A stretch of DNA of 41,750 nucleotides from contig JACPCR010000103.1 in assembly GCA_016179685.1 (NCBI GenBank), forward strand, positions 1 through 41,750, in the 5' to 3' direction. Source of the stretch: Planctomycetota bacterium. Lineage in GTDB: Bacteria > Planctomycetota > PUPC01 > JACPCR01. Made by a program: the position numbers and the translations under genes. Shown in pieces: positions 25,701-33,440 of the stretch (positions within the stretch are counted from its first letter, which is position 1; each line of letters starts with the position of its first letter). The notes under the pieces were generated by a model that saw only the letters and a program-made list of their open reading frames with translations, made no database searches and was not told where the DNA came from.

Positions 25701-27465
25701 CGCCCTCTCCCACGAGTACTACCAGCCCGAGCTGGTGACGGAGGACCAGGTCCTCCGGGGCGACCTCGAAGACTATGACGCTCTCTATGTTCTCGATCCC
25801 ATCGTCGCGTCCGCGGTGCAGCACCGCATCGGCGAGTGGGTCCGCAGCGGCGGATGCCTCTGGTCCTGCGCCGACGCGCTCACCCGAAACGAATTCAACG
25901 AGCCGGCCGATCTTCTTCAGAGCCTGGTCGGACTCCAGCGTGACTTCAAGCGGGACGGGGCAGAGATGGGGCCTGGGGTGGATGACTTCTCCGCGGTCGC
26001 TGGCGAGGCCGAATTCCTGCCCCATGCCGTCGCGGGGAACGGAAGACCGCGCCCCCTGGCAGCCGCCGAAGCCAGAATCCGAGCGCGGTATGGCGACGGC
26101 AGCCCGGCCTGGCTCGAATGGCCGGCGGGCCAGGGCCGTGTCGTCTACCTCGGCCACCGCGCCGGGTTGACCTATAGCTGGAAGGCCGTCCGATTGAACG
26201 GATTTCCGACCGCGTGGGCGGACACGGGCCGTGCTCCCTTGACCGTTCCTCTTCACGAGCGCGGCGTGGACCGCGAGCTCGTGCTTTCCCAGCCGCTGGT
26301 CATGGCCGCGCCGCTGAGCACGGACCGGGGCACGGTCATCATCCTCTACAACATGCAGCCTTCCCCGCGGCGAGCGCTCGAGATCGGGCTGCGCGAGCCC
26401 CGAAAGCCCCAGAGCGTCGAGGCCTTCGACGGCCTCCGGCTCAACCCCCTGCCCTTCGACTACCGCGACGGCCGTGCCTGGATGACGCTCCCCGAGCTCC
26501 ATGAAGGCCAGATGGTCCTCGTCCGGCGTCAGCCGGCTTCGAGAGACGACCGGCTCGACGCCATGCAGGCCGCGACCCGGGAGCAGTTGTCATCGGCGGA
26601 CTGGCGCGCGCTCTCCGCCGGGTCCTGGTTCGCCGGCTTCTTTCCCCAGTGGGGCCTCGGCGAGCAGGTCGTTCCTCTCCTCGCGCATGCCCGCTGGGAG
26701 GTGCGCCGGACCGCCGCCGAGTCGCTCGGCCGCATGGGACACGCCGCTGCCGCGGGGCCCCTCCGCGCCGCCCTCGCCCAGGAACGGGACGCCCACGCGA
26801 TGGGCGACCTGATGCTCGCCCTCGGTCAAGTCGGCGACGAGGGAGACGGAGGGGACGCACTCCGCCTCTTGAAGCATGCGGACGCCTTCGTGCGCCGGCA
26901 GGCGGTGCGTGCGGCCGCGGCTCTCGCCGACCGATTTCCGGGCGGCCGCGCCCCGGGCTTGCGGGCCGCCGAGGCGGCCCTCGGCGACCCGGACCTCCGC
27001 GTCCGCCGCGAAGGCATTCAGCTCCTGAGCCGGCTGGACTCGGACAGGACCCTCGAGATCGCCCTGGGGCCCTTTGGACGACAGGGACGCCGGCCCGAGG
27101 AGCAGCCGCTCTGGCTCGATGCGGTCTGCGGGAATGAGAAGGCCTTCACTCGGTGGCTCGGAAACGCGCCCGCGGGCGGTCCGGACTTCCTTCTCGAAAT
27201 GGCCGTGAGGAGGTCGCACCCGAAGCTCGCCGCGGCGCTCGCCGATCGGGCCGAGCGCGGCGAATGGGGACAGGAGGGCTCGTTTTTCATCGCGGCGCTT
27301 CGCCAGAGGGACTCCGCGTTGGCGCGAAAGCTGCTGAAGAAGCGCCAGGCGCTTCCGGCCTATCTTTCCTCGGTGCTCCCGTTGATTCTCGAGGCCACCT
27401 TCGAGGCCCGGCTGGGCCACGACCTGAACGCCTGGGAGAAGTGGCTCGAGGCCAGGCAGCCCTGA
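22699..27465 (+). CDS. Giant multidomain glycosidase-like protein with HEAT repeats (1588 aa)
   Basis: Start ATG 22699 overlaps the upstream stop (ATGA); it gives a signal-like leader (APVLAFLLHAAGMLAAHA). Regions in order: a CBM6-like sugar-binding fold (about 45-235) broken by an acidic stretch (151-194); a barrel-like part from about 410 with GRLYPLTRGDLFFGNAWGRD and VYQIADEPAEI (near 517); a jelly-roll insert at about 536-742 like LamG/DUF1080 domains (YEGGAAALYLNGVLVHQHDG, GGFGFTGPP); the barrel resumes (GLTPDLFGQKAWED; WMTYGGWRWDSHQAVAFSVA); a GATase-like domain (about 970-1080, SGGCLWSCADAL); a beta region; HEAT repeats (about 1325-1485, HARWEVRRTAAESLGRMGHA). The order resembles GH42-type beta-galactosidases plus additions. 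D/E of ADEPAE may be catalytic. Activity unproven; last gene of the operon. Confidence 0.78.
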   Translation: MTSCAPASFPFPVRAPVLAFLLHAAGMLAAHAWNGAPSPHDDQSLVIVRPEDFAGPDGMAAPMLPEKNALFGQQAIEVSQTVCARFEVLDGGEYTLWVRAGQAKGIQTPIEAELARAGVPVLSGRFNDGPGAAGRGGPAGLEAYSRQAMKVTPDGKTAEAGDGIAAGRDGDDAAGQIGEEEMLDALGEGARSKKNWVHMMRIEHPGDGRPFTWWKVGRVRLEAGRCELRLRPQEKAEGDRAPRVDAAFLTTFGALVYPYAGDLDAAPASFVRFRLARLPEAGVQIGASLRIHYEPWNTPRVWLNPSGTSLTKAEAHTETGFTRWYRLQDIEHAPGFGAGEAHLLLQVSGAGSASEEVEGATQFAVFPHRDQVLREISWNEPEGLQISMAMDFQNHLHLLRTFRDHARECYERALDATGGRLYPLTRGDLFFGNAWGRDAAGTFDMMVKTLRLLGFNCVDASTDPVGSRKLYGWSSHAGHYWPPSFMPFDEESARRQYDAHYEHFFDREREVYEGVTVYQIADEPAEIAQSEMSAPRWRHEASKDGGRWVDDPGNSDLNTRRVDYHDCVLEGKVQQQGTWFGFRAALDDGEKPKRYVYWHLGKVSWSQAINLAVGKVGIEPASAATLTRPGARVGGEPTPFKIIYEGGAAALYLNGVLVHQHDGLPRRGGFGFTGPPKAVCEIRFRRIGKQEHIVSQTSGAASLEDQTGGDEEGGRLDVGDLDMEEEETPGWARPKPLEAMVREDWVASGGMPEAHEGFRRWAAGQGLTPDLFGQKAWEDVHMLTVASLVQKPEEARLFYHSRRYSGHLTPRMFALAAEAIQKHAPNPSMLGFVALSGHSLYFPSQTPLDMFQLGSGSPAMMPGISDWMTYGGWRWDSHQAVAFSVAFFNAGARQRGRNPVSFPMMHCVWPSIFRAYTMLANQVRYISFYNYGPYYAVTEGFWSESPGCYVAAHLTNNRAAQVDDVLASARVRPSRVAMLYAMSNEYWNAQASFADKRASFLALSHEYYQPELVTEDQVLRGDLEDYDALYVLDPIVASAVQHRIGEWVRSGGCLWSCADALTRNEFNEPADLLQSLVGLQRDFKRDGAEMGPGVDDFSAVAGEAEFLPHAVAGNGRPRPLAAAEARIRARYGDGSPAWLEWPAGQGRVVYLGHRAGLTYSWKAVRLNGFPTAWADTGRAPLTVPLHERGVDRELVLSQPLVMAAPLSTDRGTVIILYNMQPSPRRALEIGLREPRKPQSVEAFDGLRLNPLPFDYRDGRAWMTLPELHEGQMVLVRRQPASRDDRLDAMQAATREQLSSADWRALSAGSWFAGFFPQWGLGEQVVPLLAHARWEVRRTAAESLGRMGHAAAAGPLRAALAQERDAHAMGDLMLALGQVGDEGDGGDALRLLKHADAFVRRQAVRAAAALADRFPGGRAPGLRAAEAALGDPDLRVRREGIQLLSRLDSDRTLEIALGPFGRQGRRPEEQPLWLDAVCGNEKAFTRWLGNAPAGGPDFLLEMAVRRSHPKLAAALADRAERGEWGQEGSFFIAALRQRDSALARKLLKKRQALPAYLSSVLPLILEATFEARLGHDLNAWEKWLEARQP

Positions 27466-27536
27466 GAGGAGCTTCGAGGACTTTGCCGTCCTGTCCGTTG
27501 GCGGCCTTATCGCCCACAAGACGCGGAGGAGGGTGC

Positions 27537-29537
27537 TCACGTCACGTCCACCGGCCTGAAGCTCCAGATGTCGAAGCCCTGGGTGTGACGGTAATAGATT
27601 CGCTCATCTGTCCCTTCGAGGAAGTTGCTGCCGTCCAGAAACACCCCCTCGGGGCTCAATCGTCTGAGTTCGAGGCTCTTCGGGTCCAGCTCGAACGCCT
27701 GACCCTCCTGCTGGAGCAGGAATGTGCCCCGCGAGGGCCGGAGGCCGAGATAGAAGCACTTGCGGCCGCCCAGCAGCGACGGGGGCGTGAACGCCCCCGT
27801 CGCGGGGTCGTAGAAGAACACCTTCCATTCCCCGAAGACGACCCCGGCGACGCGGTCGTCCGTGGCCGCGAGAAAACTCACCATGCGGCTGACCGGCAGG
27901 ACGGCCTTAAGGCGGCCTGCATCGATGTCCCAGACGGCCATAGCGCCGCCGGTGGACCGCCCGTGTAGGCCTCCCTGGTAGCTTCCGGCGTATATTTCGG
28001 GCCGGCCCGGCGGCGCGGCCAGGCTCGAGAGCTGGTGGCCCGGGATGAGGGGACATCGGACCAGGTCGAGTTGGTCCGTCCGGGGATGGTAGGCCGCGAG
28101 GGCGCCTTCCGAAGTCTTCCCGTAGTCCGCACACGAGGCCATGTAAATTCGGCCGTCGCTGCCGGCGGCCAGCGCCCTTGGCCGGTGCTGGTCCGGTGCA
28201 TGATCGAACAGCCGGAAGAGACTCCGAGGATTGTCCCCCGGGCCCGTGCCCGCCTGCCAGGGCCGGGAGGGGTCATACACGCCGAGCCAACTGTGGGTGT
28301 AGCCCGCGAAGAACATTCGGCCTTCGTAGTTCGTGAAGGCCCAAATCTCGCCGCCTGCACGGGGCGGGATGGCCCAGCCGAGCGTCCGGCACTCCCAGGT
28401 CTCCGGGTCGATCCGCCACAGGGCCATGCTATAGTTCGAGCCATAGATCGCCCCGTCCGGCCCCACGTGCATGGAGTAGAACTGTTGCGGCCGGCTCGGC
28501 TTCCACGGGATTGCCCGGAACTCCATTCGGGCGGTGGGGCCGTGCCAGGTGAGGAGGCCGATCCTGGGCTCGAGATGCGAGCTGGTGCCGAAGGCGTATT
28601 CGCCGTGCACCGCGTGCCAACCGATGCTGCGCTGCCACCGGTGATCGCCTTCCGGATGGGGTTGAAGAAAATCCGGCGGCCTTTGGCCCCAGAGCTGGCC
28701 AGCCTGCCCGGATTTACCGGGGAAGTAAAGGCAGCCATCCGGCCTCGGGACCAGTCCAAGCCAGGCCGGGGCGTCCGGCTCGGCTTCGGCATCTTCCGCC
28801 CGGCCCAGCCCATCGCCCGTCTCCAGGTCGTAGTCCTCCATGCCGATCCGCACTCGATCGCCGAGGAAACGCACTGGGGTGGGACGGCCCCCTCCCTCTG
28901 CTTCGAGTTCATCGTTCCCGAGGTTGCACAAGAATCGGGCGGGCGGTCTTGCCGGATCGAAAAACGACACAACGAGGCCGGGCGACAAGGACGCCCAGAC
29001 CTTTCCGCCGGGCGTAACGCGGAGCTGCTGAGGCACGTAATCCAATCCGACCTTGCGCACGGGCGGGCGCAGGCTGGCGATAAGCTCGACCCGTGGCGGC
29101 GTCGCCGCCAGGCTCAGCCGGAAGAGCTCCACCTCCGGCGACTGGGCCAGCACCCAGAGGGTGTCCGGGCCCTGCCAGTCGGCGGTGCGAAGGACCTTGC
29201 CGGAGAACCCGCCGGTGTCGAGGGGTGCGGCCTGCCCGCGTTCCCAGTCGATGCGATAGACGTCCGCGGAGGTCAGGGCGTAGTACTCGCTGGTATCGGG
29301 CCGGCGGTGCAGGCAGCCCCAATAGACCTCGGGCAAGTTCTCGAAGACGACGCCCCGGTGCTCCATCGTTTCCAGGTCCACCAGCAGGTACTCCGAGAAC
29401 GCATCCGCCCGATGGTCCGTTCGGAGGATGAGCGAACGGTGTCCGAAGGGGCCGCGATCGATGGGCCAAGCGGCCCAGATGGGGAAGGCGAAGCGGCCCG
29501 GAGTGGCAACCAGGCAGGGCTCAAGATGGGTTTTCAT
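27537..29537 (-). CDS. Propeller-like protein without signal peptide, unknown function (666 aa)
   Basis: Not a family I can name. The sequence is built of repeated beta motifs with Gly/Asp turns (GKVWASLSPGLVVSFFDPA, GAIYGSNYSMALWRIDPETW, GRIYMASCADYGKTSEGALA, PEIYAGSYQGGLHGRSTGGA, GGAMAVWDIDAG), typical of one or two beta-propellers with six to eight blades each. There is no leader or membrane segment (start MKTHLEPCLVATPGRFAF), so it seems cytoplasmic. No catalytic motif seen. The ATG at 29537 is the first in a long frame, with no strong ribosome site. It lies 58 bp after the acyl-CoA synthetase gene on the same strand, and is convergent to the giant gene with a 71-bp gap that has no clear terminator. 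Confidence 0.7.
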   Translation of the reverse strand: MKTHLEPCLVATPGRFAFPIWAAWPIDRGPFGHRSLILRTDHRADAFSEYLLVDLETMEHRGVVFENLPEVYWGCLHRRPDTSEYYALTSADVYRIDWERGQAAPLDTGGFSGKVLRTADWQGPDTLWVLAQSPEVELFRLSLAATPPRVELIASLRPPVRKVGLDYVPQQLRVTPGGKVWASLSPGLVVSFFDPARPPARFLCNLGNDELEAEGGGRPTPVRFLGDRVRIGMEDYDLETGDGLGRAEDAEAEPDAPAWLGLVPRPDGCLYFPGKSGQAGQLWGQRPPDFLQPHPEGDHRWQRSIGWHAVHGEYAFGTSSHLEPRIGLLTWHGPTARMEFRAIPWKPSRPQQFYSMHVGPDGAIYGSNYSMALWRIDPETWECRTLGWAIPPRAGGEIWAFTNYEGRMFFAGYTHSWLGVYDPSRPWQAGTGPGDNPRSLFRLFDHAPDQHRPRALAAGSDGRIYMASCADYGKTSEGALAAYHPRTDQLDLVRCPLIPGHQLSSLAAPPGRPEIYAGSYQGGLHGRSTGGAMAVWDIDAGRLKAVLPVSRMVSFLAATDDRVAGVVFGEWKVFFYDPATGAFTPPSLLGGRKCFYLGLRPSRGTFLLQQEGQAFELDPKSLELRRLSPEGVFLDGSNFLEGTDERIYYRHTQGFDIWSFRPVDVT

Positions 29538-29569
29538 GGTTCACGGCACGTGCGGTGGTGAAGTGCTCC

Positions 29570-29596
29570 GGGCGGATCGGGCGGATCGGGCGGATT
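29570..29596. repeat. Three tandem copies of the nonamer GGGCGGATC
   Basis: Two exact units and a third differing in the last base (gggcggatt). The array ends at the first base of the acyl-CoA synthetase stop triplet (29596-29598), just as the ATGGGTC array touches the stop of the beta-helix gene. Confidence 0.9.
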
Positions 29597-31062
29597 CAGG
29601 GCGTGCCTTCGGCTTGCATCCGAAGCAGCCGTTTGAGCACCTTGCCCGTGGGTCCGTGGGGCAGCTCGGCACGGAACTCGACGGCCTTTGGAATCTTGAA
29701 TTTTGCCAGGTGGCGGCGGCACAGCTCGATCAGGTCTTCCGCCGAGCAGGACTCGCCCGGCTTCAGCGCCACGAACGCCTTGGGCACTTCCCCGCGGCTG
29801 GCGTCAGGCACGCCGATCACAGCGACCTCGAAAACAGCCGGGTGCAAGGCCATCGCGCGCTCCACTTCAACCGGAGAAACGAACTCGCCGCTCGATCGGA
29901 TCAAGTCCTTCTTGCGGCCCGTGATGAACAGGTAGCCGTCGGGGTCCGTCCGCGCCAGGTCGCCCGTGTGAAACCAGCCGTCCGGATCGAGCACGGCCGC
30001 GGTCTCCGGCCCCAGGTTCAGGTAGCCTTTCATGACGTTGGGGCCACGGACCCAGAGCTCGCCGTCCCGGCCCGGCGGCAGCGCCCGGCCCCGCTCGTCG
30101 GCGATGCGGGCCTCGAGGCCCGGAAGCGGCGGGCCGATGCTCCCGCGCCGCGGGCTGGACGGGCAGTTGATGGCCACCACGGGCGACGTCTCGGTCAGCC
30201 CGTAGCCATTCAGCAGCGGCAGGCCCAGGGCCCGCTCGAAGGCCTCGCCGAGCGCCTCCTCGAGCGGTTCGCCGCCGGAGATGCAGAGTCGGAGCGAGCC
30301 GAACCGGTTGTCGCGTTTTTCCACGGCGCGGACGAAGAATCGGTACATGGAAGGGATGGCGAAGAGGATCGTGACGCCGTGCTCCTCGATGGACTCGGCG
30401 GTCCGGCCGGGATTGAATTTTTCGAGGAACACGGCCTTTGCGCCGTTGAGGAGGGGCAGGAGGAAGGTCGCCGTCAGGCCGAAGGAGTGGAACAGCGGCA
30501 GGAAGCCGATGAGGACGTCGCGGTCCGTCACTCCGGCGACGGCGACGCAGGCCTTGACGTTGCTGGTGAAATTGCGGTGGGTCAGCATGACCCCCTTGGG
30601 CGGGCCGATCGTGCCGGACGTATAGAGGATGGCCGCGAGGTCGCCGTCCTTCCATGACGCCGCGTCTCCCATCGGGCGGGACGCATCGAGGTCCATCTCC
30701 TCCCACACGAGGAGGCCCGCTCCGAGTCCCCTGGCCTTGGACCGCAGGGCGGCGTCGGTGATCACCGTGCCCAGTCCGGCGTCCCGGACGACGTGTTCGA
30801 GCTGCGTCTTCTCGAGGAGGAAATTCATCGGCACGGGAACTTTCCCCGCCGCCTGGCACGCCAGGAAGGCGATGGGGAATGAGGCCCCCGTCGGCAGCAG
30901 CAGCCCGACGTGCGGGCGCGCCGTGTGCGCCCGCAGGAAAGCAGCGAGCCGGCGGACGCCGCGTTCCAGTTCCGCGAACGTGAGCTGGCCCCGCTCATCG
31001 GCCACGGCAACCTTGTGCGGCCGGTGTGCTGCCACGTGCAGGAAATCGGAGAGGACGCTCAT
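29596..31062 (-). CDS. Long-chain acyl-CoA synthetase-like AMP-forming enzyme (488 aa)
   Basis: ANL-superfamily enzyme that activates a carboxylic acid with ATP and passes it to CoA in the cytoplasm. Motifs: P-loop-like YTSGTIGPPKG (147-157), NGYGLTETSP (285-294), GWFHTGDLARTDPDGYLF, TGRKKDLI and, in the C-terminal lid, the acyl-adenylation lysine K474 in PTGKVLK. Length is a little short for long-chain synthetases, as in many bacterial FadD-like or medium-chain enzymes; chain length cannot be told. ATG 31062 was chosen because MSVLSDFLHVAAHRPHKVAV is the usual family start, over an upstream open extension. A transporter gene ends 46 bp before it on the same strand. Could be part of fatty acid salvage. 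Confidence 0.92.
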   Translation of the reverse strand: MSVLSDFLHVAAHRPHKVAVADERGQLTFAELERGVRRLAAFLRAHTARPHVGLLLPTGASFPIAFLACQAAGKVPVPMNFLLEKTQLEHVVRDAGLGTVITDAALRSKARGLGAGLLVWEEMDLDASRPMGDAASWKDGDLAAILYTSGTIGPPKGVMLTHRNFTSNVKACVAVAGVTDRDVLIGFLPLFHSFGLTATFLLPLLNGAKAVFLEKFNPGRTAESIEEHGVTILFAIPSMYRFFVRAVEKRDNRFGSLRLCISGGEPLEEALGEAFERALGLPLLNGYGLTETSPVVAINCPSSPRRGSIGPPLPGLEARIADERGRALPPGRDGELWVRGPNVMKGYLNLGPETAAVLDPDGWFHTGDLARTDPDGYLFITGRKKDLIRSSGEFVSPVEVERAMALHPAVFEVAVIGVPDASRGEVPKAFVALKPGESCSAEDLIELCRRHLAKFKIPKAVEFRAELPHGPTGKVLKRLLRMQAEGTP

Positions 31063-31108
31063 GGTATTTCCGGCATCGGGTCTGAGAGGGCAGGCGTCCG
31101 GTGTCCGG

Positions 31109-32404
31109 TCATTCTCGCCCGGCCCCGTCTCCACGCGCTTCCTCGATGCCCTGCGACTCATGGACGCGCCAAGTCAGGGCGAGGCCGGCCAGGAAGAAGA
31201 AGATCATAGAAAGTATCGCCAGCCTGTCATGAAACCACTGGGTGAGGACCGCCATGACGAGGGGGCCGATGACGCTGGCGGCCTTGCCGGCCATCGCATA
31301 GAAGCCGAACACTTCCGCATGGTAGGACGGAGGCGTCATCCGGCCCACAAGGGACCGGCTGCACGCCTGGGTCCCTCCGAGCACGATGCCGACGCCGACG
31401 CCGAGGGCCCAGAATTGCCCGGCCGTCTTGACGAAGTAGGCCGCGACGATCAGGCCGCACCAGACGACGAGACTCGCCAGGATCGCCTCGCGGTGCCCCC
31501 AGCGGTCGGCCAGCCATCCGAAGGCAAGCGCCCCCGCGATGGCCACCGCCTGGATCAGCAGATAGCAGCGGACAAGCTCCTCCTGGGACATGCCCAGGTT
31601 GCGGGCCGCGAAGCCCGAAGCCATGAGGATCACCGTCTCGATGCCCTCCATGAAGCAGAGTCCGGCGAGGAGAAATCGGGCGAGCTGGGGATATTGCCTC
31701 ACGTTCCGGAGGGTCTTCAGGACCTGGCGGTATCCTGCGGCGAGGTAGCCTTGCCCCTCGGGAGGCCGGCGTGTCCGTGGCCGCTCCTTCACCCAGACGA
31801 AGGCGGGAATGGCGAAGAGGGCGAACCAGGCGGCTACGACGACCATGCTGACCCGGACCGGGAGGTCATTTTCCCCAGGAATTCCGAAGTCGCTGGGGGC
31901 GCGAATGAGGAGCAGGTTGAGCAGCAGGCAGAGCCCTCCACCGAGGTAGCCCAGGGCCTGGCCGAAGCCGGAGGCCCGTCCCATCTGGTCCGACGGGACG
32001 ATCTCCGGGAGGAAGGCGTTATAGAACGCATTACCGGCGGAGAATCCGATCAGGCCGACGAAGAGCAGAGCCATGCCGAGGAAGGCACGGCCCGGCGTTA
32101 CCCAGTAGAGGAGGGCGGTGGAAATCCAGCTCGCCAGCCAGCAGGCGAGGAGAAACATTTTTTTCCGGCCCGAGAAATCCGCGATCGCTCCCAGCGCCGG
32201 CGCGGTCACGACGGTCACGGCCATGGCCGCGGCAACCGTGTAGCCCCAGAGCGAAAGTCCGGGAATCTCCCGGCCCAGCCAGGTCGCTCCAGCGGCCACA
32301 CGAGTGGTGAAGTAGACCTGGTAGACCACGCCGAGCACCGACGTGGCAAACGCGGAGTTCGCGAAGTCATACATCGACCAGGCCATGACTTCCCTGCGGT
32401 TCAT
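31109..32404 (-). CDS. UMF1-type major facilitator transporter (431 aa)
   Basis: Multi-pass inner-membrane protein of the UMF1 branch of the major facilitator superfamily (related to yeast Atg22, an amino-acid effluxer of the vacuole); bacterial substrates are mostly unknown. Seen: the branch start motif MAWSMYDFANSAFATSV, about 11-12 hydrophobic segments, the loop GAIADFSGRKK between segments 2 and 3 (MFS motif A), and GWLADRWGHREA in the second half. The start is ATG 32404; a GTG ten codons earlier (32434) is possible. It follows the response regulator gene by 36 bp and precedes the acyl-CoA synthetase by 46 bp, so they may be co-transcribed. Confidence 0.9.
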   Translation of the reverse strand: MNRREVMAWSMYDFANSAFATSVLGVVYQVYFTTRVAAGATWLGREIPGLSLWGYTVAAAMAVTVVTAPALGAIADFSGRKKMFLLACWLASWISTALLYWVTPGRAFLGMALLFVGLIGFSAGNAFYNAFLPEIVPSDQMGRASGFGQALGYLGGGLCLLLNLLLIRAPSDFGIPGENDLPVRVSMVVVAAWFALFAIPAFVWVKERPRTRRPPEGQGYLAAGYRQVLKTLRNVRQYPQLARFLLAGLCFMEGIETVILMASGFAARNLGMSQEELVRCYLLIQAVAIAGALAFGWLADRWGHREAILASLVVWCGLIVAAYFVKTAGQFWALGVGVGIVLGGTQACSRSLVGRMTPPSYHAEVFGFYAMAGKAASVIGPLVMAVLTQWFHDRLAILSMIFFFLAGLALTWRVHESQGIEEARGDGAGRE

Positions 32405-32440
32405 GCGTCTGGACGCGCCGCTGGGGCGTCCCACTCCGAT

Positions 32441-32896
32441 TCAGTCTCTCGATGGGGCCGGAAGCAAGGCCACCCGAAACCAGAATTCCGCCGTCAATCG
32501 GATCGCCCGGAGAAACTCATCCAGGGCGAAGGGCTTCATGATGTAACAGTTGGCATGCAGATTGTAACTGTCCAGGATGTCCCGCTCGGCCTGGGAGTTG
32601 GTCAGCACGACCACCGGGATGGCTCGGAGGTTGGGGTCCGCCTTGATCTCCGTCATGACCTCACGCCCATCCTTGCGAGGCAGGTTCAGGTCCAGCAGGA
32701 TCAGGTCCGGACGGGGTGCGGAAGCATACAGGCGCTCCCGCCGCAGATACGCCAGAGCGTCCTCGCCGTCCCGAACAACCCTCAAAAGGACATTCAGCCC
32801 GGTCGCCTGCAATCCTTCGCGGATCAGGTCCACGTCTCCCGGGTTATCCTCGACCAGGAGAATTTCGAGCTCTCTTTGGGCAGCGTGTCGTGTCAT
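32441..32896 (-). CDS. Stand-alone response regulator, receiver domain only (151 aa)
   Basis: Receives a phosphoryl group from a histidine kinase. Residues in order: acidic pair E16-D17 (LVEDNPGD), phospho-acceptor D69 (LILLDLNLP), switch T99 (VVLTNS) and K121 (MKPF). It ends soon after the domain, so there is no DNA-binding output; it resembles Rcp1-type regulators that pair with phytochrome-like or hybrid kinases (start motif EILLVEDNPGDVDLIREGL). The ATG at 32896 was chosen over an upstream open stretch because the family begins close to it. No kinase gene is in the window. First gene of the minus-strand run 27537-32896 if that is one operon. Confidence 0.92.
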   Translation of the reverse strand: MTRHAAQRELEILLVEDNPGDVDLIREGLQATGLNVLLRVVRDGEDALAYLRRERLYASAPRPDLILLDLNLPRKDGREVMTEIKADPNLRAIPVVVLTNSQAERDILDSYNLHANCYIMKPFALDEFLRAIRLTAEFWFRVALLPAPSRD

Positions 32897-33226
32897 CAGT
32901 GGCCGCGATTTGAAGTTCGACGCATCGTCATCGCTTGACCGAATCCAGATCATCGGAAGCCGCCAAGCTGCCGTCCATCCAGTAACGGATACATTTTGTA
33001 TACATCATTTGATTTCATAGAGGGTTACGATGAGAGGGCGGCCTTCCTTGATGAATCGGGCGACTACACCGACGGACGTTATTCTATCACGGGCTTTCCC
33101 AACCACTACATACGGATCAACGTCTGGTCCATTGTAACCATATCAGACCTGAAGAACTTGTCGATAAGATTTCAGGCCCTGCGGCACGGGCCGATCCGAA
33201 GCGCTCAAGCCCTTCGGTCACGAGGG

Positions 33227-33287
33227 GCTGGGAGCGCCAGCGTCTCCCGCTGGCATCCGGCCGGGGCCGCTGGCATCCGGCCGGGGC
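33227..33287 (+). repeat. REP-like palindrome copy 2 plus two tandem 20-mers
   Basis: 33227-33250 matches the inverse of 4716-4739 with one change. It runs into two exact 20-bp tandem units (33248-33267 and 33268-33287) built around tggcatccggccgggg. Repeats of this style are common between genes in GC-rich PVC-type genomes. Confidence 0.85.
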
Positions 33288-33426
33288 GCTCACGCGTTTC
33301 GGCTACGAAGGGAACTGGACCACGAGATTTGAGTCACTGTGGCGCTGCTTTGAGAAGCTCGCAGACGAATTCGCAAGTACGGGTGCACTTCTGAACAGGG
33401 ATACTAGCCCCGGCAGCAAAAAAACT

Positions 33427-33432
33427 TAGAAT
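33427..33432 (+). promoter_or_regulatory. Putative -10 box of the 33441 gene
   Basis: TAGAAT ending 8 nt before the ATG; no convincing -35 and no Shine-Dalgarno. Same arrangement as at 127, 1667, 4799 and 36940. Confidence 0.4.
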
Positions 33433-33440
33433 GCTGCCCC

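Larger units (their letters stand above)
32897..33440. other. Gene-poor 544-bp divergent region with repeats
   Basis: The part at 32985-33180 is more AT-rich and may hold the response-regulator promoter. A plus-strand frame of 132 codons (32996-33394) begins with a normal-looking stretch (FLDESGDYTDGRYSITGF, faintly like DUF3800 proteins) but then reads through the REP-like repeats, so I take it as chance or a worn remnant. The rest holds the repeats at 33227-33287. Confidence 0.6.

Noticed and set aside
32996..33394. 132-codon frame with a faint DUF3800-like start (FLDESGD)
   Set aside because: The second half is translated repeat sequence, there is no ribosome site, and the match is a handful of residues.
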